Positions 34,369-46,761 are shown, counted from the stretch's first letter. The stretch is 64,000 nucleotides of DNA from Takakia lepidozioides (GCA_030704615.1 CM060732.1:19838001-19902000); one strand, 5' to 3'. Made by a program: numbers and translations. The notes: generated from the letters alone by a model not told the origin.

Positions 34369-36423
34369 TCAACGGCGTCTCTTCATCAATTTATACCGAA
34401 GAACTACGAAGACAAGTATACGATAGAATACAGCAAAGCCGGCTATGATTCCCACATCTGTCCACTTGTTTTCTCTGTCCAATCCTGCCTCCACCAGGAC
34501 GTCATGGCCTGTGAGTAGGCAGTGGCCTCCATACACGGGTCCGAAGCACTTGTCGCGGACGTATGAGTATTCGTTGATCAGTAGGGCATCGAGTGGATAC
34601 TTGAACAATGAGGTATAGTGTAGGCCGAGCCAGAACTTGGGCATGTAATCTTTGGAAATGAAATAGCCGGAGAAAAGGAAGAAAGCTCCCATGAATCCTG
34701 TGATCAGTGTATTTCCCACGATGAAGTTCGATACGAGAGCACTGAAGAACGCAACGAAAGAGTTGGCCATGACAACTGTGAGCCATATGACCAGTAAGAA
34801 AAAGAAGAATGAACCGTAGTGAGGCGCCAATCCCACCAGAAAGTACACAGGTGTTGTGTACAATATCGCGAGTAAGAACAAGAATGGGACGAACACAATC
34901 GTGCTGGAGACGACGTAAGAGGAAATGCGGTACGCCCCTCTTGATGTTTCTCTGGTAAGTATCTGTTTCTCTTCCAGGAAGATAGGGAGAGCCTCAATAC
35001 TAGATGTGAGCAGAAAAGTAAGACTAAAGGCCAGGAATCCAACACGCTCCCGCGCTCCACGTGAACCAAAGCCCATGCGCCAGTAGATGGATCCAAGGCC
35101 AAGGCCTGCTATAACCGCCTGGACAGTGCGTGCCGTGAACAGCTGCTTCGTCCGGAAAATGTTTCTAGAAAACCTCTCTGCCAGAATCATGATTTCCTTC
35201 ACGTTGGAGTTTGCAAACATTACTTTATCCTCTTCCTGAGACTCCAGTCTAGTGATTAATGGAGAGGGACAACCTTTCTCCACGTCGGGAGCTCGAGTCG
35301 GATCCAGCTCAAAGAGCTCCTGTAGTGACAAGACCGGGACATTTGTCTTTCCCTTCACTGAGAAAATCCCACTACGGTCTGATTCCAGAGCGTCGATAGC
35401 ATCAATGGCATACTCCAGCACATTTACTTGCGGCGGGATGCGATGTCCGGCAGCAGCCAGGCGTGCCGTAAGCAGCTCAAGCGATCCATGATGTACCACA
35501 GCGCCTTGGGCCAGTAACAGGATGGAGTGAATAAGCTGCAATATCCGATATCCAGGCTGATGAATACTGAGAATGATCGTGCGCGCGTGGGTTACGGCCA
35601 TTGTGCGTAGCATGCCCACAACTTGCAATGCTGCTGCACTGTCCAGACCTGATGTAGGCTCATCCAGTATGAGTACAGCGGGATCGTGAATGACGTCCAC
35701 ACCGATGGACACCCGCCGACGCTCCCCTCCTGACAGTCCACGAATGGTTTCATTGCCTATTTTTGAGGTAGCTACATGATCGAGTCCAAGCTCGGCCATC
35801 AAGGCATCCACTCTTGCCAGTTTCTCAGTCATGGGCACAGTCGAAGGTAACCGCAAACGAGCACTGTACAGCAAAGTTTCCTTCACAGTAAGCATGGGGA
35901 AAAGCGCATCATCCTGCATCACATACCCTGATATTCTGCGAAAATGCTGCATGTCCATGGGTTTCCCATTTACAAGAATGCTGCTGGAAGGGCTACTGGG
36001 GCGGATGCGGCCTGCCAGCATCTCTAAAAGAGTCGACTTTCCTGCACCACTTGGACCCGCGACTGCAAGCATTTCCCCTGGGCGTGCCTCACACGTGATG
36101 TGCTTGAGCACATAATGCCCCGCCTTGCTTCTGTACTGCTCAATGTCCGCCTTCATACTTTGAAGCATTCCATTTGGAGGCTCCTCACGCTTGACAATTT
36201 TATATGATAGATTTCTCACCTCAATCTCATAAGTCTTAGTTCGTGAGGGCGAAGGTGATGAAGACGCCACAGCCACCTGCGACGCCTTGACATGAGGGCG
36301 TAAGCCACCAGCACCCTGTGATCTCCCCGTGCACACACCAGAACAACAGCAGACAATGTGACTTCGAGTGCCCCCGCTCGAGGTCCGTTTGTCGTCCCGC
36401 AACTGCCCAACCTGGGAGGCCAT
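34369..36423 (-). CDS. ABCG (WBC) half-size transporter, single exon
   Basis: 684 codons, ATG at 36421-36423, TGA stop at 34369-34371. An ABC domain is followed by a membrane domain, the reverse order typical of ABCG half-transporters. Walker A is GPSGAGKST (123-131), signature LSGGERRRVSIG (230-241), Walker B LILDEPTSGLD (251-261) and the H-loop His is 288 (SIHQP). The membrane domain from about residue 415 has several hydrophobic segments and ends in the basic tail KRRR. Half-transporters dimerise and, in plants, export lipids, cutin or suberin precursors, hormones or other small hydrophobic molecules, usually at the plasma membrane. The lack of introns and the text CEARPGEMLAVAGPSGAGKS resemble the plant ABCG5/ABCG10 group, but the substrate cannot be inferred. 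No disabling change seen. It is probably the only intact host gene here. Confidence 0.92.
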   Translation of the reverse strand: MASQVGQLRDDKRTSSGGTRSHIVCCCSGVCTGRSQGAGGLRPHVKASQVAVASSSPSPSRTKTYEIEVRNLSYKIVKREEPPNGMLQSMKADIEQYRSKAGHYVLKHITCEARPGEMLAVAGPSGAGKSTLLEMLAGRIRPSSPSSSILVNGKPMDMQHFRRISGYVMQDDALFPMLTVKETLLYSARLRLPSTVPMTEKLARVDALMAELGLDHVATSKIGNETIRGLSGGERRRVSIGVDVIHDPAVLILDEPTSGLDSAAALQVVGMLRTMAVTHARTIILSIHQPGYRILQLIHSILLLAQGAVVHHGSLELLTARLAAAGHRIPPQVNVLEYAIDAIDALESDRSGIFSVKGKTNVPVLSLQELFELDPTRAPDVEKGCPSPLITRLESQEEDKVMFANSNVKEIMILAERFSRNIFRTKQLFTARTVQAVIAGLGLGSIYWRMGFGSRGARERVGFLAFSLTFLLTSSIEALPIFLEEKQILTRETSRGAYRISSYVVSSTIVFVPFLFLLAILYTTPVYFLVGLAPHYGSFFFFLLVIWLTVVMANSFVAFFSALVSNFIVGNTLITGFMGAFFLFSGYFISKDYMPKFWLGLHYTSLFKYPLDALLINEYSYVRDKCFGPVYGGHCLLTGHDVLVEAGLDRENKWTDVGIIAGFAVFYRILVFVVLRYKLMKRRR

Positions 36424-39039
36424 GCTGAAGCTCGTTTCTCACGAACTACACCAATCTCTCACAACCCAATTGTAGATATATGTTGTTGCTATGTCTTCAC
36501 AAATGTGACCACCCAAGAGGCATCGGACCGAAGATCACACACGGCCTGCGAGAGCACCAGCGGAGGACGCACTGCTGCAGGTGATGTCGCTCCACTCTTC
36601 CCCGCCAGACGCGCAATCCACAGCATGCTCCTTCCTGGGGTGCGGGTCCTTGTAACTAACTCTGCCATCAAACTCCCCTCCTCACATATATCCACGCGCA
36701 GCTACCATCAACTGCATGCTGTCTCTCCTGAGAACACAAATTGCTTTGGGCAGTCCTTGTAATACTCTCTCTGGGCTACCTAGCAAGGCTAATATCACCT
36801 GCGACTCAACTTGTCCCGTCATCACCGAGTGCATCTTCAATGTCGCAGAAACTGTATCAAATGCGTGTATTTATGAGCTTTGAATGCTGCCTACTTGCCA
36901 CCTCCATTGTCAGCTGCACTGGCCGTAATTTACTAGGGCACTGACTTTGCCAGCTACCCCACAAACTGCACGCCCTGGGTCAAACTGTCAAACCAACCCT
37001 GGTAGAAGAATATCTGCGATCACAGATCCTATACGTCGAGGTGGGCCATGCTAAAAATAAAGGAGGTATCATCAATCTTCATATGAAAGAGCAAGGTTGT
37101 GGCCCAAACAACTCAATTCATGTGTGAAAAGTGACACTTTCTGAGCGACCTTTTTTTTTCTTTTGTTTTAACGAAAGGGCCTTTAAGTCATATTAAAAAG
37201 TTGTCAGCTACCTTATTAGAGTGCCAGCAGCCAAATTGCCTTCTGTTTTTGGTATTGGAAAAAGTTTGGGGGAGTGCCAGTAGCCCCAGGCTCTTGCATC
37301 ATAGCCAGTTGCAGGTCAGAATCATTTTGTTTTCAAAAACTTCCACCTAAGTTATACATTTCTTTGATTTGTTTTCTATGGGACTTTGGCACGGAGTCCT
37401 TCAAAATATAATCCTGACAAGCCCCTCGTAAAAGTTAGGTATGTCATAACTCATATATCATGGCTCTTATGCACAAGTATACGCAAACATAAATTGAATG
37501 TTAAAAAGTATCTGTTATTGGCCTCCTTCAACCACCTTGAAGAAACAACAAGTGGCTAGCCACGACTCTTTTTGAATAGTAGAATCTACCTTCAATCATC
37601 CATAATAAACTTATAAATTCAACCATTTTTTCCCCTAAGGTTGTCCAATAACAGAGATATTACCTGAGGAGGTGTTAGTTGGAGAAGGTACATCATGGAA
37701 CTATTTTGCAGCAAAGGAAAGGAGGTCACACCTAGGGAAGGCACCACAGCAGCTTAGCCATTTTTTATTGCCATTTTTGACAACCAATGCGTCGTCTCCT
37801 CTTTAGAATAAAGAGGAGCCAACAAAGATAAACTTCCTTTGGTAGCACAATGAAAGTGTTGAAGAAATGGGCCCATGCAAGATGACGAAATTTTATTATC
37901 ATTATTATATTTAATGGGAAACACCTGGGAGCGACAGCTCACAAACCAGGTGAGAGGAGAAAATAACCTTTGTCACAGTAACCTCGCCGTGAGGCTTTCC
38001 CATGGCCGCCCAAGGGAAGGGGGAGGAGACATACCACACCGTCAAGGTAGCAGGAGTTAACGCAGATTCATCTTGGTGGCACTCAGTGCTGAGCTAGACT
38101 GTTGGTGAAATTTTGATTTCATTAAATTATGACGGAAAGTACATGCACTTAGGTATTCACGATTTACAAAGCCATTACATGAAGTCTCTCTTCACCTTAA
38201 AAAAATGACCCCTGCCCCCTAGTTTTATAGCAATGTTCCACCATGATTGTGTTAGGTGTGACACTCAAGACTTGACCCACATTTCATCCATCCATTATGT
38301 AAGGACTAAGGACTGCCCTAAAGACATTCAAGCCCTTAAATGTAAGTGGAAACGCCATGGATTTTGCATAACAGAACTGATAGCTTGATACTAGCTAGTC
38401 GTCCGATCACATGGGTGATATGATGGCGAAGAGAATGCACCTGGCTACCCACCAACCTTGCGAGCTGGAACTGTCTCTCATTCAATGCGCCGCTCTCTCC
38501 TTCCCTGTCCTTCCCTGGCTGCCCAGTCTGCACCGCTTATGGATCTGGTCACCAGTCACCAGTCACTTAGTGTTGGATAAAGTTAACTTTACATTTACAT
38601 CTGGGAGGAGGAGGGCGCTCACCCACCTGCCCTAAATATTGAACAGTAGAGTAGTTTAATTGGTGGGTCAATCTCATTCATATTTCCAGACATTGTGATA
38701 TGCCTGTAGAGAGAGGGTAGCATTGCTGGACCGTGAATTGTGATGCAGTTCACATCAAGGCATTTTGGGAGTTCCCCACTGAGTTGGTTCTCTTCGGTTA
38801 TTCCTCCCGCGATTACCTAATCAGATATGGGATGCACGGAGGTATGCGCCAGTATGCCCCCCAGCGACTCCTTGTAAGGGCTGGATTCCGACCTGCTTGC
38901 TTATTGGGCATGAATGAATGACATCGCGGAGGAGATAGGATGGAGGCGCTCATCCATAGTAACGAATGGAGAAGAGGATGAACTTTTCAGCTAGATATAG
39001 ATGAATGAAGACAGTAGCCGTTACGTATTAGGCGCTAGC
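36424..39039. other. ABCG upstream region and intergenic DNA
   Basis: No supported gene in 2.6 kb. The first few hundred bases must hold the ABCG promoter on the minus strand. TATATA-like strings occur near 36475 and 36688, but neither can be called. The rest is AT-rich and shows no repeat or coding signal by eye. Confidence 0.5.
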
Positions 39040-39174
39040 ACAGCTGGCTGTATTTAGTCTAGTTTGTCTTTTAGTTAACAGTTAGATTAGGGATTAGATT
39101 AGGTGATGTAGCCGAAATGAGTGGCTTAGCTGGACAGACATTTGGCTAACCAATGGCAGACAACCATTTGGTCT

Positions 39175-39227
39175 AGATAGGATTACAGACTTAAGTACTA
39201 TATAAATCAAGCACTGTAATCCTATCT
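39175..39227. promoter_or_regulatory. TATA box inside a 14-bp inverted repeat, likely LTR promoter
   Basis: Arms 39175-39188 (AGATAGGATTACAG) and 39214-39227 (its complement) pair perfectly and enclose a 25-nt spacer containing TATATAAAT at 39199-39207. It lies about 400 bp before gag-like frames, so I read 39040-39400 as what is left of an LTR with its core promoter. I found no second LTR. Confidence 0.55.
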
Positions 39228-39460
39228 GCATTTTGAGCACAAGTGAGTACTGTATATTGTTGCTGTGACTGATTGTATGTATAAGTGTTTGGACGAATGT
39301 GAGTTGCTAAAGGGCTTTCTAAACAATAGATCCCTTCCTAGTTAGCGGGTCACTGCCTTACTGAGCTACAACCCCCCTATAGGTAATATCGGACTAAAAG
39401 GGGAATATATCCCCGGCCCCGGAATCTTGGTGGAGATGGGGGGCACTGCGAGAAGCCGTT

Positions 39461-41825
39461 GCTGCTAACGGATGAACTTGTATCATTCTTGTGGCACCTG
39501 TTTTGGCAAAAGATACAAGGTACAAAGAAGAAGCAGGATGGCGGCGCTCTGTGTTCGTGGTTTGTTTCGAATTGTCTCTACCTTGTGCAAACCAGCGAAC
39601 TTTGTATGCGCTGCACGCCATGGCCGCTCCTTCTAGCTCTCAATCTGTTTGTCCAGAGGTCACGCCTGACCTAAATTTTGAGTTAACATTTTTGCATGAA
39701 TTGCGTACCCGCTTGAGTGAGGATATTTGTAAGTACGCTCCTTTTGATGCCAGTGCACCTTGGACAAGGGAGGAGATCGTGCTTGATACTCCATCTAACC
39801 ACTGGTCGCTCAGTTTGAAGCTGAGGCGGTGGAAGAAGCTGCAAAGGTGGTAACGACAGCAGCCCAAAAAAGGGAACAGAAACGGAAGGTGGAGTAAGCT
39901 CTCCAAGGGGCCTGGGCTGGGAAACTTTTACAGGAGTTACACGCGGAGGAAATAGCCAAGAGAATCCCTTTTGCTGTGCTTAAAGAACGCATGCGCGCTG
40001 GCGAGTTGTTCAGATGGGCAGAAGTCGGAGTGCTAAAGTGTACAGTACCTCGTGAGATTGGCCGTGATCTGGAGAGTTTTGCACACCCTCACAAGCCCAG
40101 CCCTCTCAGACTGTGGGAATTCATCGAGGGTGGCACAGTACCAGTCGGAGAGTCAGGCCCCAATCCAGCGAAGGTCTGGTGTTCAAGTTGCATCACTTCA
40201 GGTCATTCCCTACGGCGATTGTCTTTGCCAATCTGCGCTCAGCGGGCACTAAGGCCCCTGACCCTACCTGGGAAGAGGTCGTGGCGGGCGTTCTCGCACA
40301 GCGATTCTCACATTCAGCGGAGGACATCGTCATATTTCCTGGCAAAAGTTTCAAGTTTGAACGCATAGGGCTGACACAAATTGATGAGGTGGCTGAGTAC
40401 CCTCCTCACACACTGGTGGTCAAAGAGAATATTGTGCGCACCATTGTGAAGGTCTCCTTTTGGCTTAAGACTGACCGTGAGGTTTGGCAGCAATGGGGGG
40501 AGGCAGTTTATCTTTTGCCCAAGCATAAGTACATCAGCAGCCACTGTGTGGCTAACTGGGAAGATTATATACAGGCCCCTTTTGATAGAAGGTACTCTTA
40601 AACCCTTCCCATGCCAGTTTACAAGTCTAGGTCTATGTTGGACAAAGAGGCTGAGGAAATGGTAGCTGGTCTAAGTGAATTAGAGGCTCTTCGAGATAGA
40701 GAAATGGCTGCTGAGCAGCATAAGGACACACAAGGTGAGACCTCCGTGGGTAATGTCAAAACTGACAAAGAAAATGTTGTGCCAGACTCTACTTTAGATG
40801 TAGAGGAACTTTGTGAGGCCATGGGTGTGGTGTCCAATTGTCCACCTTTAATGAAAATGTTGATTCAGCAGAACACCTCTGTATCTACCGCCAGTAAGCC
40901 CCCTGACTATGCAGAGAAAATGCACAAACAACCCTATCCCGACTTCAACCTAGGAGATGACTTTGAATCATTCTTGGAATTTTTTGACATCAATCGTGAG
41001 ATCAATTCTGTTCCATCTAGGTTTGTTGTGAGGGCGTTCCGGGTGTGCTTGAAAGGTGAAGCCCGAAAAATCTTTGAGTCCAGTATCAAGGGCAAAAGTG
41101 AGCTTCCTTGGGAGGAAGCCAAGGCTTTGGCAGGCCGCTTGTTTCGAGAGGCTAAGCCCATAGCTTACACAGTGCCCAAACTAACCTTTGTTCCTGGTGA
41201 CAGTTTGTGGAAATATTACACTGACCTTCGCACGGCAGTTTGTAAGGCTGTGGATGACCCCATTGAACGATCAGCTACCCTTAAACACTGTTTTATCAAG
41301 GGCCTGCCACCAGCTGAAAGAGTCTTTTTGCAAAAACAACATTATCATCATGAAGACGAAATGATGGGACTGTTGGAAGAAAGGCTTAGACTAAAAGCTG
41401 CCAAGAGTGGCGTGCCTCATTCATCCCCCACCAAGGCAACCCACTTTTTGGCTAGCTCTGGCGGTACTAACATTGCTGATGTTCATGAAGGGGAAGCCTT
41501 GCAGAGAGGAGCTGCTTCCTGCCATAGTCCAGCAGCTGCACCAGTTTCGCAATGAGGTCCAAGACCAACTTCTAAGAGTGAGGTAAACTGGCGGGCTTTG
41601 AATGCTGACTCAAAAGACCCTGAAGGTTAATGTAACAAGTCCACTGCCTTGCGTGGAAAACCTCCAACAGGTCCAAGGTATGTGAACCAGGCTTCCCTGC
41701 CTGCTTGCATGATTTGCAAATCTACTGAGCACTACACCAGATGGTGTCCCTTTCAGTCAGATTTACCAGCTCTGATTGAACAGCTCAAAGAGAAAAAGGG
41801 TTTAAACGACGGAGATTGTCTGTAA
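39461..41825 (+). pseudogene. Gag-only LTR retrotransposon remnant
   Basis: Several plus-strand frames follow each other. They run through SEDICKYAPFDASAPWTREE (39710), a middle region with SPLRLWEFIEGG and FKLHHFRSFPTAIVFANLR (40090-40250) and YPPHTLVVKENIVRTIVK (40400). An uninterrupted 314-codon frame (40611-41555) has the retrotransposon gag features FNLGDDFESFLEFFDIN, RVCLKGEARKIFES and WKYYTDLRTAV. A CCHC knuckle, CMICKSTEHYTRWC, lies near 41710 after a shift. No protease, RT or integrase follows; the sequence goes straight into GC-rich and minisatellite DNA. Several stops and frame changes make it a relic. Confidence 0.65.
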
Positions 41826-41867
41826 GGGTGCCAGGCGATCACAATTTGAACCCAAAAACTGTGAGTG

Positions 41868-41945
41868 CAGCTACGGCGTGAGCCTAGCCGCGGGAGCCCA
41901 GGAGCTCGGCTCACGCTTTGCCCTCTAAGCGTGAGTCCAAGGGTT
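41868..41945. repeat. GC-rich GGCGTGAGC repeat, inverted relative to 7 kb
   Basis: GCTACGGCGTGAGCC, then GGAGCTCGGCTCACGC, matches the complement of 6990-7075. It lies just after the gag relic. Confidence 0.5.
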
Positions 41946-42039
41946 TAGTGGAGGAAGAAGCAGGCCCCATACCCGAGTCCTCTGTATAGAGAGGGTCTTA
42001 TTGTCGTGGAAGCAGTTATAGCGCTTAAAAAAAGAGGTA

Positions 42040-43480
42040 TAGAAATAATGGAATGGTCATTGTGAAACTTACTGAGGTTTTCTTATTGAAGAAGAGGTGA
42101 AAAAAAAAGGCTGGGTGAGTCATCATGAATCTTACTTGGGGATTCTTGCATGAACAAGGGGGAAGAAAAGTTTGGATGCTCATTAAAATTTGGATGCTCA
42201 TTGTCAAGCTATCTGACGTTTCCAGTATTTCATCCATGGTGGATGGATGATGGATGGATGAAATATTGAAGGTGAGGTTTAAAATAATGAGGATGGGCAA
42301 GAACAGGCCCCAAAATATGACCACTCATTGTGAAACAGGCAATGGTTTTTATTAATGTAGATGAGGTGAAAATTTAACAGATGACCATCGTTAAGCTTAT
42401 TTAGGCTTTGTTTGTGAAGAAGATGTGTAACAAAATGAGCGGTTAATTGTGGAACTTGTTCAGGTTTGTGTTATTGAAGATGAGGTGAAAAAAAATAACA
42501 TGGTCATTGTGATTACTTATTTAGGGTGTCTTTGTGAAGAAGAGGTTAAAAAAAACATTGAGCTATCCTTGTGAAACTTGTTTAGGATTCTGTTATTGAA
42601 GAAGAGGTGAAAAAAAAATCAGATGGTCATTATGAATGCTTATATAAGGTTTGTTTGTGAAGAAGAGGTGAAAATAAAAATTAAGCTCTATCATTGTCAA
42701 ACTTGTTCAAGTTTCTGTTATTGAAGAAGAGGTGAAAAAAGAAATCAGATGGTCATTATGAATGTTTATTTACGGTTTGTTTGTGAAGAAGAGGTGAAAA
42801 AATTGAGCTCTCATTCTCAAACTTGTGAAGGTTTCTGTTATTGAAGAAGAGGTGAAAAAATATTAGATGGTCATCATGAATGCTCATTTAGGGTTTGATT
42901 GTGAAGAAGAGGTGAAAAAAAGGTTGAGCTCTATCATTGTCAAACTTCTTCAGGTTTCTCTTATTGAAGAAGAGGTGAAAAAAAAACCGGATGGTCATCA
43001 TGAATGCTTATTTAGGGAATAAATTAGGGATTGTTTGTGAGGAAGAGTTGAAAAAAAAACTTGAGCTTTAAGGTTTGTTTGTAAAGAAGAGGTGAAAAAA
43101 ATTGAGCTCTATCATTGTCAATCTTGTTCAGGTTTCTGTTGATGAAAAAGAGGTGAAAAAAAAAATCAGATGGTCATCATGAATAAATTAGGGATTGTTT
43201 GTGAAGAAGAGGTGAAAAAAAAACTTGAGCTCTATCATTGTCAAACTTTTTGAAGTTTTTCTTATTGAAGAAGAGGTGAAAAAAAAAGCATGTGGTCATC
43301 ATGAATGCTTATTTAGGGTTTGTTTGTATAGAGGACGCGGAAAACAAATGAGCTGTCATTGTGAAACTTGTTCAGGTGCCTGTTATTCAAGAAGAAGTGG
43401 AAAAAAAAATAGATGGTCGTCGTGAAGCTCATATGCAATGCTTCTGTAGAGGCCGTGAAAAAATAAAATGAGCTTTCATA
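42040..43480. repeat. Dimeric minisatellite with GAAGAAGAGGTGAAAAA
   Basis: About 1.4 kb of tandem repeats. Each unit of roughly 116-120 bp has two related halves. One half has AACTTGTTCAGG, TTATTGAAGAAGAGGTGAAA and a run of A. The other has GATGGTCAT, GAATGCTTATTTAGG, TTTGTGAAGAAGAGGTGA and a run of A. Units vary in A-run length and by small deletions. No coding function. Confidence 0.85.
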
Positions 43481-43786
43481 CTGACACTTGTCCATGTTTG
43501 GCAGGCCCGCGAACAAAAAAAAAACATTTTTTATATTTTATATTTTTTATATTTTTGCCCGGGGCAATATTAGGGGTGGGGGCAGAAGTGGTGTGTGTTG
43601 ACGTACTCAATTTTAGAGGCTCGTTAACCAAACCCGATGAAAAAATAAACTACCTTTCATAATGAGACATTGTCTGCTCGTCCAGATTGAAGAACTGTGT
43701 ATACATGTTCTATAACAAGGCAGCCCTTTCCGACATTGTGAAAAATCGCAACATATGCGACATTACTCGATATTGCCAATGTTTCA
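43481..43786. other. 3' flank of transposase copy C
   Basis: No supported gene. AT-rich near 43520-43560, otherwise featureless. Confidence 0.45.
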
Positions 43787-46244
43787 TTACAAAAGTGTCC
43801 GTACCTCATCAGTACCTAGTGTCGTCTGGTGAATGATTTGGTCTCTTTTGGGATCACAATACATCCTGCGCAAAAAGATGTAGTAAAGATGCTTGCAGGG
43901 GACCCATTTCCCTCTCTTTCCTAGAGCTTCCTCACGCATGCACATGAAGTCGGGACAGGTACACCCCGGAAAATTTCCCACCGTTACCTGATAGGCCCTG
44001 TCGCGCAAAACAGACCCAGATGTGACCAAAGTATAAACTCGTCTATACCCAGGTGAAGGTACTTCCATAGTTCATGTTACTCGAGCCTGAAGTAATCTGG
44101 CCGATTCCACCTTCGCATCGTGATCAGGCTCTGAAGCCACGCGATGCACTGTTTTGCCATTCCTTCTCGTGGGATGCGAAGTATCGTCTGGAGGAGGCAC
44201 CATAGCAACAAGGCCACCAAGAGTCGACGCCATAGATCGATGCAGACGAAAGCCGGCGTCCTCCAACTTGTCAATCTCCAGTGCTGTTAAGGAGGTTCCC
44301 AGCCGCACTGGCCAAATGGTGGGTGGGGGAGGCTTAGCAATGCAGGAGTTGCGGACGGTACCATTTACACAGCGAGCCATATCGTCCGGGCAAAACCAGA
44401 ATTTGTGCGTCTTTGACTCCTTTGACATATATGGCCGAATCAAACCTGTGAACGTCGGAGCTGGAGTACCCGCTGAGCCTTTGGCTATCCTGTACTTACA
44501 CTTTTCGTAACTAATGGCCCTCACTGCAGCGCAGCCAATTCTAGACCCTGGAGTAGTTCGCTCGATGTGTCATTCGGAGTCAGCACAAGGTGACTCCTGC
44601 ACTGCCCCCATGTGGTCCTGCTGGAAACCCGCAATTATAGGGGTTGTAGGTAGAGGACAGGTCTTTGTGGAAGAGGATGCACCAGCAGCCTCTTTCCTAC
44701 TGGACGCCATGCTTTGTAGTGGAGAAATCTTGGGTACAGAGAAGTTGTCTCTGTCACGGCGATGTGAATCCCCATCTGATCCTGGAGGTGTATTTAGCTT
44801 GCGTTTGCAAGTCCCAAACCTTTCCTCTCCTTCCAGATGGGGCTCCCTTGATTGGAGAGGTGAGCCCATTGTGCACCTGTTCACTGCCTTTGCCATCTTC
44901 GTTGGATCCCCGAACCTTCTTGCAGCCCTCAGCATCAACTCTGCTGTATCTGGTCCCTTGCCCCCACATCGCCCCCTAAGAAAGTCACGATATGTTGTTT
45001 GTTGGGTTAGAGCTCGTACCAGATCATCTGTTGTAGCAATGTACAAATCTCTTCGTGCTTTGCCAGATTGCTGCTTCCAGCCGGCGTGAACGCTTTCTGC
45101 CAGGTTGCAGGATGGCATGTCCGCAATGGCCTCAAGGGACATGTCCTGTGAAAGGAAAATGAAAGAGCGTCATTCATGCAAGCGTGGACTATACTGGGAA
45201 CAAAGAAAGAAACTAGGCACATACAAGGGATTGCAGAGGTGAAAGGCAGCTTACAATAGTCATGAAAGCCCCCCATTGCCTGTATTTGAAGTGCCAGAAG
45301 ACCAACCAGTCTTCCAACTCTTTGACACCGTCCTGATCAGTAGCCCCTGACGAGAACCACCATGCTCTCACTGTCTAGTACATGGTCTCAGCCTCTTCCA
45401 TTGTAGTCGCATTCTTGTACATGAAGCAGAGCCTCATGTGCTCCGCCTGCAGATCTCTTCTGATGCACCTCTTTGTATGTTTCTGCAGGGACTGAGTCCA
45501 GTGGAATAGACATGTGCGCTCCCTATTAGGCATGGGTACCTTTGGATCACCAGACCCAAAAACTCGGCGCACAGCGTTGAAGTTAGTCTGTGCACTATCC
45601 GCCATAAACCCGTTGAAATTTATGCCTATATGTCCATTGGACTCCATGACTGAAAACAAACAATTCCACATTATCATCTAGGACTCTGTATCTTCAGACT
45701 GCATATCACAGATAACAATTGTCATTCTTCTTTGGTAGTTCGGGTCGTAAACATGGCAAGACATGGTTGTCCAGCCCTTCACTCGTTTGCAATGATCGAA
45801 CATCATCCGGGCTTTCTCCAGATCCCCCCCTGGTTGCATACGTCTGGCCAGGCTGACACCACTGCCCTCGCCCACCGTAGACATCTTGAACAAGTAAACC
45901 TTTGAAGACCCCTGACCAGGGAAGACGCTAGATTGGATAAAGTCATATTGACTTATTCGCTTGAGCTCCATAATGCTGTTGATGGACCCTGTGTTTCCAC
46001 CGCGCACTCTCAATGCATTCACCTGATTCCTAATATTGGGGGAGCTCAACACGGAGAAGTGATCCATCACTGCATCCAAAGACGCCCCCTCAAGTCTTGA
46101 GCTGGATTCGCTTCCTTGCCCAGAATGTGCCTCTCTAGGAAACTTTTGCTGGCAGCCAGCGCTATGGCAGATGGTTTGGCTGAAGGGGACTTTGCAAACT
46201 CCTCCACGACAAGCCCACGCGCCAACTCCACACTATCTCTGCAG
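43787..46244 (-). pseudogene. Mutator-like (MULE) transposase, copy C, 5'-truncated
   Basis: Homology to copy A starts at 46244, at CRDSVELARG, about residue 343 of copy A. The Cys/His domain is therefore gone and replaced by tail-like repeat DNA. The core is recognisable (MFDHCKRVKGWTTMSCH, CDMQSEDTES, FMADSAQTNFNAVRRV, CLFHWTQSL). After an intron at about 45255-45144, exon 2 carries the SWIM finger CTCPDF...CKHLYYIFLRR. Stops: TAG at 45678 and TAG at 45375, both at Gln codons of copy A, and TGA at about 44567 for Trp. Another shift lies near 44070. It is on the same strand as ParB-methyltransferase copy 2, downstream of its end, unlike the divergent arrangement of copy B. Confidence 0.8.
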
Positions 46245-46640
46245 CGGAAACAAGCTGGACGACATAATAAAAGGCATTGAATAAAGGATGGATGAACGTA
46301 CAGTTGGATGATAAACAGATGGATGAGTGTGAAAAATGAATGTAGATGGATGAATGAGGGATGGATAAGAATAAAATGGATGAATGTATAATGGATGTTG
46401 AGCAATGACAAAAATTCATGACAGGAAGATGCATGACCAAATCTTTTGACGAATGCACAACGTATATGAAATGAGTGTGGAAGGTTTGTGGGGTGGATTA
46501 AAGAGTACAGAGGATGAATGTACAATGGATGTTGTACAAAGGAAAAAATTCATGAATGGAGCACGAATGAATACAGTGTAGATAAATGCACAATGGATAT
46601 GAGAAGAGTCAGGGAGGTTTGTGAGATGGATTCATACATA
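46245..46640. repeat. Tail repeats behind ParB-methyltransferase copy 2
   Basis: On the minus strand, two tandem units of about 130 bp share CACAAACC, CATATCCATTGTGCATT and CCATTCATGAATTTTT with the 3' flank of copy 1 (31126-31390). At the distal end, GCGGAAACAAGCTGGACGA matches 32268-32288. Confidence 0.6.
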
Positions 46641-46761
46641 TTGCAATTTAAACGAAAGTTGATTCAGTGATTATTATTTGTTCTAAAGGAACAACTACGG
46701 TGGAGGAAGGGGATTCAACGTTTTCCAGATAATATGGAAATGAATATTAAAAGAATACAGT

